This document shows, in pieces, positions 41,274 through 50,165 of a DNA stretch of 64,000 nucleotides. The first letter of the stretch is position 1. Each line of letters opens with the position of its first letter. Position numbers and translations under genes: made by a program. Source of the stretch: QHXM01 sp963697975 (lineage in GTDB: Bacteria; Acidobacteriota; Blastocatellia; Pyrinomonadales; Pyrinomonadaceae); NCBI GenBank assembly GCA_963697975.1, contig OY969111.1, positions 3,348,001 through 3,412,000 on the forward strand, in the 5' to 3' direction. The notes below the pieces were generated by a model. It ran no database searches. It was given only the letters and a program-made list of their open reading frames with translations, and had not been told where the DNA came from.

Positions 41274-42034
41274 ACGCCGCCGCGTACGCCCGTGAAGTCG
41301 AAGGTGAGATGCAGGACGAGCTTGCCGTCTTTGACTTCATAGCGCACATCTTTAACTTTGGCGCTGAGCGCGCCGTTCGTTGATTGGATGGGCATGGCGA
41401 GCGAGAGTTGCGGCGCACGCAGGATTTCCAGCGGGTTGATGCGCTGGTTAATCGAACGCTGAACCAGCAGGGTCGCAACTCCGCCGACAATCTCAGGAGC
41501 GCCGTCGAGGTTGACGCCCTCGACGTTAATCTGACCATAAACGGTCTGCTTCTCCTGATCGAAGCGCAGATTAATGCTCGCCTGTGCCCAGCCCTGAAAA
41601 CGCTGGCAGCCGAAGAGATTCTTGCTGCCGGTGAAAGCGAGCGGAGCAATAATCTTACCGTCTGTGAAGCGCACGCCCGTCTTGATGTTGCTGCCTTCGT
41701 TTTTAATCACGATCTGATCCGGGCAATCGTTCTGCAACGCCGCCGGAATCACGTTCAGTGTCGAAACGTCGAATGGACTTTGTTCCAGCTTCGTCAATTC
41801 AAGCGGGAACGAAGGCTGGCCCAGGTCACGGAAGATCGAGGTGAGCAGCGCATCGAAAAACTTTTCATCGAGCGTGATGACAGCCGTGCCCGGCGCATCG
41901 CCATTCGGGTCTGGAGCCTGAACGGGCTGTCCGGGCAGAGGCTTCGCCCGTCCCGCGCCCACCAGAAAGAGCACGATGAGCGCCCCGAGCACAAGACCGA
42001 CGATGCCGGTGATGAGAGCAAGCAGATATTTCAT
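41270..42034 (-). CDS. membrane-anchored hypothetical protein
   Basis: The product has 254 residues. An N-terminal helix (about 4-28, LLALITGIVGLVLGALIVLF) is followed by a Pro-rich linker and a large periplasmic beta-rich domain. Recognisable patches are ITLDEKFFDALLTSIFRDLG and GQINVEGVNLDGAPEIVGGV, which recall lipid- or membrane-binding domains of the DUF2993/BPI-like kind, without certainty. The stop codon is supplied by the last BIME copy. It lies 22 bases downstream of the lipoprotein gene and is probably co-transcribed. Confidence 0.65.
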   Translation of the reverse strand: MKYLLALITGIVGLVLGALIVLFLVGAGRAKPLPGQPVQAPDPNGDAPGTAVITLDEKFFDALLTSIFRDLGQPSFPLELTKLEQSPFDVSTLNVIPAALQNDCPDQIVIKNEGSNIKTGVRFTDGKIIAPLAFTGSKNLFGCQRFQGWAQASINLRFDQEKQTVYGQINVEGVNLDGAPEIVGGVATLLVQRSINQRINPLEILRAPQLSLAMPIQSTNGALSAKVKDVRYEVKDGKLVLHLTFDFTGVRGGV

Positions 42035-42056
42035 CTCAAGTTTCCTCGGTTTCCCC

Positions 42057-42977
42057 TTAGTGCGTAGGCGATTGAGAGGCGGACGGCGTCGCTGCTGGCG
42101 TTGACGCCGGATTACTGCTCATTTGCATCATGCTTTGCGCGAAGACGAGCGCCGCCTTCACGACAGCCTCAACCTGCGAGCGCACCTGAGCGGGATCAAC
42201 CTTGCTCATCCCTGTCGGCTCACCAAACATGTCGGCGGGCACACTCGTTTGAATGTTGCTCATCTCCGTCACGATCTTGACCGCGCTCGCTCCGGCCACG
42301 TTACCGGATGAAACGACATTTGATTCCGAGCGCAGCGGCAGTCCCGTCTCTTTATCAACGTAGATGAAAGATTCCGTCTTCACTTCTCCGGCCTGCGTGC
42401 CCGTCTTGGCCGCAGCCGTGCAGCGATACTTGGTGGCGTTGCGACCACCAAACTGTTCTTCGCCCGCGCTCTCACAGCCGCTAACATTTTTGACCTGATT
42501 GATTATCTGCGCTGGCGTCATCACGGTCGGCACATTGAAGCCGGTTGATTGCGCGTCTATCTCGGCGTACTGCTTGCGACTCGGAACAATGATGTAATGC
42601 TTGTCCGCGCGGTCAAGATAGATGATCTCGTCGCCGCCGGGAATTTTCAGAGCGATGCGACGGTCAGCGCCGTTGCGCGCGAAGTTTGCCGAGAGTGGCG
42701 GCGTGGACATGTTTTGATTGCCCGTCACTTCCAATTTGAGCGTAATGGTCGCGCTGTACTGCTCCGGCTCGCGCGTGTCAATCGTCGTGCCGGGAATAGT
42801 TGTGGTTGTGCCCATGTTGGCGTTTGACGTGTTCGTCGCGTTTGCGTTCGTCGTGCTGGCATTCGTGCTGGTGTTGGTTGCGGGCTGTTGCTGGCACGCG
42901 CTGCTGACGAGGATGAGCTGTAAGAGCATCGCTCCCGTTAAGAATCTGGCCGAGTGTTTCAAGACAAAGTTACGCAT
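42057..42977 (-). CDS. lipoprotein of unknown function
   Basis: The product has 306 residues. A lipobox (LILVSSAC, Cys about residue 28) is followed by a Thr/Asn-rich linker (TNTSTNASTTNANATNTSN). A beta-rich domain then resembles the LolA/outer-membrane lipoprotein-sorting type in general layout (TITLKLEVTGNQN, KHYIIVPSRKQYAEID, YVDKETGLPLRSE). The C-terminus is Ser/Pro/Ala-rich. A DUF4412-like domain is an alternative reading. It was not tied to any partner other than the 41270-42034 gene. Confidence 0.7.
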   Translation of the reverse strand: MRNFVLKHSARFLTGAMLLQLILVSSACQQQPATNTSTNASTTNANATNTSNANMGTTTTIPGTTIDTREPEQYSATITLKLEVTGNQNMSTPPLSANFARNGADRRIALKIPGGDEIIYLDRADKHYIIVPSRKQYAEIDAQSTGFNVPTVMTPAQIINQVKNVSGCESAGEEQFGGRNATKYRCTAAAKTGTQAGEVKTESFIYVDKETGLPLRSESNVVSSGNVAGASAVKIVTEMSNIQTSVPADMFGEPTGMSKVDPAQVRSQVEAVVKAALVFAQSMMQMSSNPASTPAATPSASQSPTH

Positions 42978-43075
42978 CAGATGACTCTCCTGAGATAAAG
43001 CGACGGAAGCAAGGAAGCCTACCGCCGAAATCGTAAAGCTGTTGAAGGGAACGTGAGGCTAAGAATAGCACAGAA

Positions 43076-43191
43076 CAGTGGTCGGTAGTCAGTGGTCAAT
43101 GGTCAGTGATTGAGTGTCGGCGTCCTTGACCTCTAAAAGTTAAAAGTCACGATTTCAAACAGAGGCTTTAATTGACCACTGCCTATTGACT
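43076..43191. repeat. imperfect hairpin of CAGTGGT units
   Basis: The left part has 7-base units CAGTGGT, CGGTAGT, CAGTGGT, CAATGGT and CAGTGAT. The right arm, ATTGACCACTGCCTATTGAC (about 43171-43191), is only a partial complement. The long middle (about 60 bases) is unpaired. It seems a decayed or rearranged copy of the heptamer family, in the spacer between divergent lipoprotein genes. Confidence 0.65.
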
Positions 43192-43254
43192 CGCCGCCTG
43201 AATTAGCGTAGAAGCGGCTTGATTTTTCAGTTCCCCAAAAGAGTGAGTTGAAAC

Positions 43255-43950
43255 ATGAAACGAATTATTGCAATCGTTGGTCTGGCTTGCCTCGTGGCTT
43301 CATGCAGCAAGGTCGGCCAGAAGTTTGATCAATCGAACTCCGGTTCGGCGGGCACGGCGACCACCGCTGGAAACACGTCTTCTTCGACGGGCGCATCCAC
43401 CACGACTACGGGCACGACCGCCTCGGCTGATGTGACGGGCGGGCAGGAGGTTGAAAAGCCTTCGCCCACAACGTCGCAGCTTGCCACGCTCGAAGGCGGG
43501 CAGGAAGTCAAGTGGGATCAGCAGGGAATGTCGTGGACGCTTCCCTCGGGCTGGAAAAAACAGACGGTCGAAACAAAGATGTTCGTCTGGAGTAACAGTG
43601 GCGGCGCTAAAGACCTCGGCTCGTTGATCGTCAACATCTCGCCGATGGCCGAAGACTTTCCGACGGACATCTCTCTCAAGGCGTTTTATGACGGAGCCGT
43701 CAATCGCAAGAAGATCGGCGAAGTTGACGACGTGCGCTGGCTGGAGATTGACGGAGTGAAGGGTGTGGCGTTTCGAGAGGCTGTGCCCGAAAGCCCGGAT
43801 GACGCGCGCCGCCTGCAATGGCTAACCTATCGGAAGTTTGCGGGGCAATCGCAGATGGTCAATCTCATGCTCGCCACCGCAGGCCGCAGCTTCGAGCAGC
43901 GTCAGGACGCCTTCTACGCCATTCTCTACTCGACCAAGCTTGTCCACTAA
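43255..43950 (+). CDS. lipoprotein of unknown function
   Basis: The product has 231 residues. The signal peptide ends in a lipobox (LVASC, Cys about residue 17). A Ser/Thr/Gly-rich linker spans residues about 25-75. A globular domain follows: GMSWTLPSGWKKQTVETKMFVW, then a beta-rich part with EIDGVKGVAFREAVPESPDD and QMVNLMLATAGRSFEQR. The second half looks like the domain of PsbP- or DUF-type secreted proteins, but I cannot name it. It is followed directly by a heptamer hairpin. Confidence 0.7.
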   Translation: MKRIIAIVGLACLVASCSKVGQKFDQSNSGSAGTATTAGNTSSSTGASTTTTGTTASADVTGGQEVEKPSPTTSQLATLEGGQEVKWDQQGMSWTLPSGWKKQTVETKMFVWSNSGGAKDLGSLIVNISPMAEDFPTDISLKAFYDGAVNRKKIGEVDDVRWLEIDGVKGVAFREAVPESPDDARRLQWLTYRKFAGQSQMVNLMLATAGRSFEQRQDAFYAILYSTKLVH

Positions 43951-43954
43951 AAGC

Positions 43955-44031
43955 AGTGATAGGGGATGGGGTGATAGGTGATAAGAAAGAACAGCGTTCA
44001 TCCTATCACCTATCACTTATCACCCATCACT
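43955..44031. repeat. heptamer hairpin (GTGATAG/GTGATGG units)
   Basis: The left arm AGTGATAGGGGATGGGGTGA continues with TAGGTGATA. The right arm TATCACCTATCACTTATCAC ends with CCATCACT. It lies between two convergent genes, 4 bases after one stop codon and 6 bases before the other. The same units occur at 59742 and 60160. Confidence 0.87.
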
Positions 44032-44037
44032 CGTCTT

Positions 44038-45087
44038 CTAATTCTTTCTCACGTAGCTTCTGTGAATCCAACCTTCCGTTTGTTTCTGGTCGACCGTCTC
44101 AAAGACGATGTTCTTGTCTGTCTCGCGCGTCACCCGTTTGACCCGACCGGCGACAGCCTCCTCCGTCGCCTTGCCGTCTTCGGCTTCGGCGAAGAAATCT
44201 TTCACGGAAGCGGATTTCACGGGTTCAAACTTCGCATCCTTTTGTAGCTCGGCGATGGCTTCGACCGCGCTCGCTTTCAGAAGTTTCGGCCAGAGTTTTT
44301 GAAAGAGCGCATTTGAGCCATACACGTCCGCGCTACTAATCTTGCCGTTGATCGTAAAGGCGTAGCCGATGACATCAGATTTGCCGTTGATGATGCCGGA
44401 CAGTTTCCTGACATAGTCGGTGGTCATCTCCTGCACCCTGCTGTTTTCAAGGCTCAACTGAAGACTTGAAGCGGAAACGGTCGAGTTGACCGTGACACCT
44501 GTATTCTGGCTGAGCTTAGCTTGCGCCTCTGAGACTTTAGCCCAAACTTCCGATTGCGACTTCGTTTTATTTGCGGCGAGCTTCAAGTCTCTGGTCGCAA
44601 CGCTTTCGTTTGAAGACTCGAACTTTCCGGCGACCTCGTTGCCGCGTTTGCTCCAGCGTCCACTCTCGACACAGAACGCGGCAATCGGAATCTTGCCCGA
44701 ACGCGGCGGAACGATCAGATCAACCGCCAGCACGCGATCCTGCTGCCCGCCTTTCACGATGTCGCCTGACTGGACATAAACCTCTTCGTCCTGAGAGACG
44801 TTTTCGATGGCCAGTTCATTCACGTCCTTCGTTTCGTGAACGATGACTACCTTTTGCTGCATGGCTTCCTGAAGCGTCAAAAACTTCTTGCCGCTGATTG
44901 TATTCTTGCCATGAACCAGAAAAATCGTCAGGTTTTGATGTGTGTAAGGCCCGGAAATTTTGTAGTCTTCGGCCTGCATTTCACCTTTTGGGGCGGGGAG
45001 AATCTTGGCATCTGCAAACATTGCGAGGGAGATTCCAACGACCATCAGGAGAACTGCGATCCCGACGGCGAGCGTGCGGAACTTCAT
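44038..45087 (-). CDS. exported ARPP-1/DUF6569-like protein
   Basis: The product has 349 residues with a signal-like N-terminus (TLAVGIAVLLMVVGISLAMF). The domain runs from about 40: ISGPYTHQNLTIFLVHGKN, FLTLQEAMQQKVVIVHETKD, NELAIENVSQDEEVYVQSGD, VKGGQQDRVLAVDLIVPP and FCVESGRWSKRG, the last being the most typical stretch of this family. C-terminal residues form a charged tail. Function is unknown; paralogues are often exported and linked to proteins of unknown surface roles. Confidence 0.78.
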   Translation of the reverse strand: MKFRTLAVGIAVLLMVVGISLAMFADAKILPAPKGEMQAEDYKISGPYTHQNLTIFLVHGKNTISGKKFLTLQEAMQQKVVIVHETKDVNELAIENVSQDEEVYVQSGDIVKGGQQDRVLAVDLIVPPRSGKIPIAAFCVESGRWSKRGNEVAGKFESSNESVATRDLKLAANKTKSQSEVWAKVSEAQAKLSQNTGVTVNSTVSASSLQLSLENSRVQEMTTDYVRKLSGIINGKSDVIGYAFTINGKISSADVYGSNALFQKLWPKLLKASAVEAIAELQKDAKFEPVKSASVKDFFAEAEDGKATEEAVAGRVKRVTRETDKNIVFETVDQKQTEGWIHRSYVRKN

Positions 45088-45288
45088 AACACTACCTCCT
45101 CCAAAGAAGCGGAAAAAATTTGGCGTGCATGACGCTTCGTAGACAGAACGGGAGACGGTGGGCTTCTTGCACGAAGCGGCGAGGGTTTATTTTGAGCTTG
45201 GTTGCAGAATGGCCGAGGGAGAGTTGCCAGCCGAACAATAATGGTAAGTGTTATTTCGAGGAAGTATCTATGCTCAAGGCAGATTCAA

Positions 45289-45380
45289 ACAGGGATGGAC
45301 AGGATAGACAGAATAGAAAAAGACAAGACCTGCTGGTGTGCTTTGCTTTTTTTATCCTGTTCATCCGGTCTATCCCTGTT
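45289..45380. repeat. hairpin of GGATGGACAGGATAGACAG units
   Basis: The left arm AACAGGGATGGACAGGATAG is followed by ACAGAATAG. The right arm (about 45353-45380) TATCCTGTTCATCCGGTCTA ends with TCCCTGTT. It is the same family as 26519-26612, with co-varying changes in the arms. It lies just past the 3' end of the thymidine kinase gene. Confidence 0.85.
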
Positions 45381-45386
45381 AATTTA

Positions 45387-46019
45387 TCAGTCAGCAGCTT
45401 CCGTCACATACGAAGTCGGCGCGTCGGCGTGGGGAACGAAGCAGCGGCGGCAGCGTGCTTCGTAGCGGTCGCTTGCGCCGACCGCGACACGCTCTTCGGA
45501 ATCAAACGTGCGCTGCGAATAATTGGCGGGCTGGCCGCAACGCACACAGATGGCGTGAGTCTTGGTGATGTATTCGGCGATGGCTAGAAGTTGTGGCATC
45601 GGCTCAAACGGCACGCCTGTATAGTCCTGATCGAGTCCGGCGATGATGACACGAATGCCGCGTCGCGCCAGTTCGTTGGCCACCGCGACAAGCTCGTTGT
45701 CGAAGAACTGCCCTTCGTCAATGCCGACAACCTCTGTCCCCTTCTCGATGCGGGCGAGAACCTCTCCAGCCGTTTCGACCGTAGATGATTCGTGGCGCAT
45801 CTCGGAATGCGAGACGATGTGATCGTGCGAGTAGCGAATGTCAATCTTGGGCTTGAAGACCTGTACCTTCTGGCGCGCAATCTTGGCGCGACGCAGGCGG
45901 CGAATCAATTCTTCCGACTTACCGGAAAACATAGAGCCTGCGATGACTTCAATCCAACCGGGCGAAGTATGCAGGTGGATAAGATGCTCATCGTTGCCTT
46001 GCGCTGTCAGTTCGTCCAT
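45387..46019 (-). CDS. tdk: thymidine kinase
   Basis: The 210-residue enzyme phosphorylates thymidine for salvage. The Walker A motif GSMFSGKSEE lies at about 28-37, the Walker B-like IDEGQFF at about 99-105, and the lasso region GLDQDYTG follows. The zinc-binding Cys pairs CVRC and CRRC are complete. The length is typical of bacterial TK (about 190-210). Confidence 0.94.
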   Translation of the reverse strand: MDELTAQGNDEHLIHLHTSPGWIEVIAGSMFSGKSEELIRRLRRAKIARQKVQVFKPKIDIRYSHDHIVSHSEMRHESSTVETAGEVLARIEKGTEVVGIDEGQFFDNELVAVANELARRGIRVIIAGLDQDYTGVPFEPMPQLLAIAEYITKTHAICVRCGQPANYSQRTFDSEERVAVGASDRYEARCRRCFVPHADAPTSYVTEAAD

Positions 46020-46048
46020 CTGATGAATGCCTCTGTTCTAGTAGTATT

Positions 46049-46615
46049 TTATCTGTAGAGCCTCGGGTTATAAAACGGCGCGAAGGCCGCAATCAATGCT
46101 GCTTCAAAACTCATCGAGCGCGTCAGCAGATCGCGCGACAACACGCCCCACGCTCCCTGGCGGCTTCGCACGTCACGCTCGTTTGCCACTTCGTCAATCA
46201 CGACGCCAAGCTCCCGTTTGCCGTCAATCACCATATCGGCAATCGAATGGGGAACAGTCACAGAGGGACTCGCACCAAAGTATCCCCGCGAGCCGTCGGT
46301 GGCGTAAGCCCAGCCGAGCAGGAAGGTGTGCCATTCGTCGTCAACGTTGATCGAATGAAATCCGCCTTCGAGTCCGACATAAAGCTCGGCGCTCGCGCCT
46401 TCCTTTTGCAATTGCTCGCGCACGGCTTCCGCACGTGTTCGCGCGCCGTGCATCAGTTGCCAGTCGGTCAAAGGCATCGCGGGAGCGTCCGGCTCGACCG
46501 CGCGCGCCGTCACGGTCGCTTCATTCCACCTGGCGTCCACCGTAGCGATGCGCGAGGCGGCGGCGCGAACAGCCATAATCTTGGCAGCGCGGTCTGAGCC
46601 GAGTGCGATAATCAT
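46049..46615 (-). CDS. yjjX: inosine/xanthosine triphosphatase
   Basis: The product has 188 residues from the ATG at 46615 (MIIALGSDRAAKIMAVRAAA). The 28 upstream in-frame residues would translate the adjoining hairpin and are left out. DUF84 motifs are visible: ALGSDRAAKI at the base-binding loop, GARTRAEAVREQ, and LYVGLEGG. It removes deaminated purine triphosphates, protecting DNA and RNA. It lies 29 bases downstream of no partner but in tandem with tdk on the same strand. Confidence 0.85.
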   Translation of the reverse strand: MIIALGSDRAAKIMAVRAAASRIATVDARWNEATVTARAVEPDAPAMPLTDWQLMHGARTRAEAVREQLQKEGASAELYVGLEGGFHSINVDDEWHTFLLGWAYATDGSRGYFGASPSVTVPHSIADMVIDGKRELGVVIDEVANERDVRSRQGAWGVLSRDLLTRSMSFEAALIAAFAPFYNPRLYR

Positions 46616-46620
46616 AAGAT

Positions 46621-46714
46621 AGTGACAAGTGACGCGTGACAAGCAATGAGCAACAAGCGATGAACGACGAGCAAAGGATATTACCTCGCCACTCGTCACT
46701 TGTCACTTGTCGCT
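46621..46714. repeat. heptamer hairpin (GTGACAA units)
   Basis: The left arm AGTGACAAGTGACGCGTGAC continues with AAGCAATGAGC. The right arm (about 46691-46714) CTCGTCACTTGTCACTTGTC ends GCT. It fills the space between the stop of the 46721-47350 gene and the yjjX start, five bases away from each. Confidence 0.85.
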
Positions 46715-46720
46715 GCTTTA

Positions 46721-47350
46721 TCAGGGGTGGCGCGAGCCGGGTGGACGCGGGGGAGTTATTCTGATGTCCTTAACTTCGCCGTCGGGGTTTTTCTCACTTC
46801 GCTCGTTGACCAGCTTTTGCGCTTCAGCGTCGGCGATAGTAACGCTCGGCGAAACCCCGAACGAATAAGCCAGCGTCACATTGAAGCCGATGCAGTCGGC
46901 CTTGTATTTCTCGCCGCCACGACCTCCCGTAGAGTTCGCAGGTGAAGGTGAGGGAAGACCCAGCTTTTCGGAGAGTTGTTTGAAAAAATCCTGCGCGCCG
47001 AGCCAGTTGCCCGCGCCGCTATGATACGTCAGCCTGATGACAGCCAGCCTTTTGTCAACGAAGGTCAGGTTGATGTCGTCTACTCCTTCGGCCAACTCGT
47101 CCTTTAACTCCGTGCCGGAAATACGAACGGCCTGCGCTCCTGTGCGGCTGCCGGTCGAAAATTTTGAATCGAACAGGGACGTATCGGCCAGCTTGTCTTT
47201 GACCTCAGGCATTGCCATACCGAGTTGGAAGCCATTAAATTCCGGCGCTTGTTTAAGAGGACAATTCGGCGGCGGCTGCTTCTGAGCAACGGCGTATGCG
47301 GCAGAAGCCAGAAGAATTACTAACGGCAACAGAGAGCGTAAGAGTTTCAT
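46721..47350 (-). CDS. exported hypothetical protein
   Basis: The product has 209 residues. The signal peptide (MKLLRSLLPLVILLASAAYA) ends at AVAQKQ. A compact domain includes FNGFQLGMAMPEVKDKLAD, INLTFVDKRLAVIRLTYHSG and DFFKQLSEKLGLPS. This helix-strand pattern is common in secreted proteins of unknown function. It ends in a Pro/Arg-rich tail. No family is recognised. Confidence 0.65.
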   Translation of the reverse strand: MKLLRSLLPLVILLASAAYAVAQKQPPPNCPLKQAPEFNGFQLGMAMPEVKDKLADTSLFDSKFSTGSRTGAQAVRISGTELKDELAEGVDDINLTFVDKRLAVIRLTYHSGAGNWLGAQDFFKQLSEKLGLPSPSPANSTGGRGGEKYKADCIGFNVTLAYSFGVSPSVTIADAEAQKLVNERSEKNPDGEVKDIRITPPRPPGSRHP

Positions 47351-47380
47351 AAAATCTCCCGAAGTCGCGGCGAAGAATTA

Positions 47381-47407
47381 GACAGGATTTACAGAATTAA
47401 CAGGATA
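47381..47407. repeat. single arm of the GACAGGATT-type repeat
   Basis: GACAGGATTTACAGAATTAA followed by CAGGATA is a left arm of the family seen at 12379, 26519 and 45289. No right arm follows within 100 bases. It lies in the divergent region upstream of the 46721-47350 gene. Confidence 0.65.
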
Positions 47408-47556
47408 AAGTGAAATGGGCTGAACTTCAATTCTCAAATCCGGTTCACCGTGAATGTAGGTAATCCTGAAGCTGCCTTGTGACCTCTGATGCGCGGACTT
47501 CCTCTTTGAGTTGTTCCGTCTGCCTGCCTCCCTTCCGGCATGGGAAAATAGGTCGC

Positions 47557-47585
47557 TTGACATTCACCCTGTCGCTTGCTGTAAT
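47557..47585 (+). promoter_or_regulatory. sigma-70-type promoter of the LeuA-family gene
   Basis: TTGACA (47557-47562) and TGTAAT (47580-47585) are exactly 17 bases apart. Transcription would begin about 57 bases before the GTG start at 47649. Confidence 0.7.
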
Positions 47586-47648
47586 CAAATTTCTTCCCAT
47601 AGCAGTTGATCTGCCCGCGAATTCCCTGAAGTCTGGAGAGGTATTGAA

Positions 47649-48863
47649 GTGCCCGCTGAAGAACTCGTTTACGATTGGAACAAGATTGAGCCGACCTACC
47701 CTTCGCCCAATCGCAAGATCAGTTTCGATGATGAAACCCTGCGCGATGGGCTGCAATCGCCGTCGGTGTGCGAGCCGCCCGTCGAGAAGAAGATTGAGCT
47801 TCTGCACCTGATGGACGCGCTCGGCATTGACACGGCAGACATCGGATTGCCGGGCGCGGGCGGAACGCACGCCGCCGGGGTGGAACGGCTGGCGCGCGAG
47901 ATCGTTGACAAGAAACTACGGATTCGTCCCAACTGCGCCGCGCGCACTCACGCCGCCGACATCATGCCGATTGCCGAAATCTCGCAGCGCGCCGGTATCG
48001 CTATCGAAGCCTGCACCTTCATCGGCTCATCGCCCGTGCGCTTCTACGCGGAAGACTGGACGCTCGACAAGCTCTTGAAACTGACGGAGGATGCCGTCAC
48101 CCTCGCCGTCAAAGAAGGCTTGCCCGTGATGTACGTCACAGAAGACACGACGCGCGCCGACCCGGAAACCATTCGCGCGCTCTACACGACGGCGATTCGC
48201 TCAGGTGCGCGCGCCGTCTGCGTCTGCGATACGGTGGGACATTCAACGCCGGACGGGGCGCGTTCCGTAGTGCGCTTCGTGAAGAGCATCATCGAAGAGC
48301 AGGGAGAGAAAGTGCGGCTCGACTGGCACGGGCATCAGGATCGTGGGCTTGGTGTCATCAATTCCATCGCTGCGATTGAAGGCGGTGCGGATCAGGTTCA
48401 CGGCTCGGCTCTTGGCGTCGGCGAGCGCGTCGGCAATGCGCCGATGGATCAACTTCTCGTCAATCTCAAGCTGATGAACTGGATTGATAACGATTTGTCG
48501 CGTCTCGGCGAGTATTGCAAGGTCGCGGCGGAGTCGTGCGGTTGGACGATACCTTATAACTATCCGGTCTTCGGGCGCGATGCTTTCCGCACGGCGACGG
48601 GCGTTCACGCGGCGGCGGTTATCAAGAGCTACCGGAAGCAAGACCCGCAGCTTGCCGATCTGGTTTATTCGGGCGTGCCCGCCAGCCTCTTCGGTCTCAA
48701 GCAGAAGATTGAGATTGGCCCGATGAGCGGCAAATCAAACGTCATCTTCTGGCTCGAAACGCGCGGGCTGGAAGCTTCCGAAGAGCGCGTCTCACGCATC
48801 TACGAACGCGCCAAGCAATCTTCAGCGGTGCTCGAAGAAGACGAAGTAATGCAACTTATCTAA
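47649..48863 (+). CDS. 2-isopropylmalate synthase-like (DRE-TIM) enzyme without regulatory domain
   Basis: The product has 404 residues, starting at GTG 47649 behind GGAGAGG. Catalytic-domain motifs are DETLRDGLQSP (metal and acyl-CoA site), DTADIGLPGAGG, CDTVGHSTPDGA, and the HxH metal ligands in WHGHQDRGLG. GERVGNAPMDQLLVNL follows. The leucine-sensing C-terminal domain of true LeuA (about 500-560 residues) is missing. Citramalate, homocitrate or isopropylmalate synthase are all possible. No leuBCD is adjacent. Confidence 0.82.
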   Translation: MPAEELVYDWNKIEPTYPSPNRKISFDDETLRDGLQSPSVCEPPVEKKIELLHLMDALGIDTADIGLPGAGGTHAAGVERLAREIVDKKLRIRPNCAARTHAADIMPIAEISQRAGIAIEACTFIGSSPVRFYAEDWTLDKLLKLTEDAVTLAVKEGLPVMYVTEDTTRADPETIRALYTTAIRSGARAVCVCDTVGHSTPDGARSVVRFVKSIIEEQGEKVRLDWHGHQDRGLGVINSIAAIEGGADQVHGSALGVGERVGNAPMDQLLVNLKLMNWIDNDLSRLGEYCKVAAESCGWTIPYNYPVFGRDAFRTATGVHAAAVIKSYRKQDPQLADLVYSGVPASLFGLKQKIEIGPMSGKSNVIFWLETRGLEASEERVSRIYERAKQSSAVLEEDEVMQLI

Positions 48864-48865
48864 GA

Positions 48866-48932
48866 GATGAGGGATGAGGGATGAGCGATTCACTCAATCC
48901 TTCTCATCCCTCATCCCTCATCCCTCATCCCT
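48866..48932. repeat. heptamer hairpin (GATGAGG units)
   Basis: The left arm has GATGAGG, GATGAGG and GATGAGC. The right arm CTCATCCCTCATCCCTCATC continues with CCTCATCC. It starts two bases past one stop codon and ends 4 bases before the peptidase ATG, leaving no ribosome binding site. Confidence 0.88.
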
Positions 48933-48936
48933 TATT

Positions 48937-50160
48937 ATGATTCTTTCTGCCGCGCTCGCGCCGGAACAAATTCTCAGAGAGCTTCTCGTCTCTTCAGGAG
49001 TGCGCGAGGCTTTTCAGTTTTTTGAGACGCGCGCCGCCGAGATTACGGAAGAGCAGATTGCTATCTGTTCGATTCCTGCGCCGCCTTTCGGAGAGAAGGA
49101 ACGCGCCCTCTATCTCTGCGAAAAGTTTCGCCAGCATGGTTTGAGCGAGGCGAAACTGGACGCGGAGGGGAACTGCGTTGCGTTGCGACGTGGACGCTCA
49201 CTGTCGCCGCTGCTGGTCGTGAGCGCGCATCTCGATACGGTCTTTCCACCGGGGACGGATTTCACAGTCCGGCGCGAGCAGAGCAAGTTACTTGCTCCCG
49301 GCATTGCGGACGATGGCTGCGGGCTGGTTGCTCTCATCACACTCCTCCACGCGCTTGAAGAAAACTCTATCGAGACGGAAGGCTCGCTGCTTTTTGTCGG
49401 CACTGTCGGCGAAGAAGGCGAAGGAAACTTACGCGGCGTGCGTTACCTGCTGACAGAAGGCGAGTGGGCAGGTCGTGTGGATGCTTTCATCAGCTTTGAC
49501 GGCCCCGGCGTGGAGCGGATCACGCACGCCGCTTTGGGTTCACGTCGCTATCGTGTGCGATTGAAAGGCACGGGCGGGCATTCGTGGGGAGACTTCGGCG
49601 CGGCCAATCCGGTTCACGCGATGGGGCGTGCGATTGCGCGATTAGCTTCGTACCCCGCGCCGACTGACCCGCGCACGACCTTCAATGTCGGTCGCGTCGA
49701 AGGCGGCGCAAGCGTCAACGTCATTCCGCGCGAGGCCGTGATGGATGTGGACTTGCGCTCCGAATCGGCGGATGAACTCAGACGCCTTGATGCCTTCTTT
49801 CGTCGCGCTGTGCGCGAAGCCGCAGACGACGAAAACAGAGCGCGCCGCCCGAACACTCCGCCGCTCGAACTGGATTTGAAACTCATCGGCGACCGTCCCA
49901 GCGGCGAGACTCCGCCAGACGCCGGGCTGGTTCGCATCGCACAGGAAGCGACGCGTTATGTCGGCAGCCGCCCGCGACTGGATCGCTCCTCGACAGATTC
50001 CAACATTCCTATCTCGCTGGGCATTCCTGCCATCACTCTCGGTACGGGTGGCGCAAGCGGCAACTCGCACACGCTCGACGAATGGTACGACCCGCGCGGA
50101 CGCGAGATCGGACTCAAACGCGCGCTGCTCGTCATGCTTGGACTGGTAGGGCAGAAATAA
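48937..50160 (+). CDS. M20-family metallopeptidase
   Basis: The product has 407 residues from the ATG at 48937; the upstream in-frame part codes for the repeat. Metal and catalytic sites are SAHLDTVFPPG (first His and Asp), GIADDGCGL (bridging Asp), GTVGEEGEGNLRG (Glu pair, base and ligand), later Asp in ISFDGPG and His in GNSHTLDEW. The lid (dimerisation) domain contains RRYRVRLKGTGGHSWGDFG. Likely an aminoacylase or tripeptidase-like enzyme. No signal peptide is visible. Confidence 0.88.
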   Translation: MILSAALAPEQILRELLVSSGVREAFQFFETRAAEITEEQIAICSIPAPPFGEKERALYLCEKFRQHGLSEAKLDAEGNCVALRRGRSLSPLLVVSAHLDTVFPPGTDFTVRREQSKLLAPGIADDGCGLVALITLLHALEENSIETEGSLLFVGTVGEEGEGNLRGVRYLLTEGEWAGRVDAFISFDGPGVERITHAALGSRRYRVRLKGTGGHSWGDFGAANPVHAMGRAIARLASYPAPTDPRTTFNVGRVEGGASVNVIPREAVMDVDLRSESADELRRLDAFFRRAVREAADDENRARRPNTPPLELDLKLIGDRPSGETPPDAGLVRIAQEATRYVGSRPRLDRSSTDSNIPISLGIPAITLGTGGASGNSHTLDEWYDPRGREIGLKRALLVMLGLVGQK

Positions 50161-50165
50161 AAAGC

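Noticed and set aside
45120..45587. Plus-strand open frame through the hairpin at 45289 into tdk
   Set aside because: It translates repeat units and the antisense of tdk. No ribosome binding site or plausible protein features.
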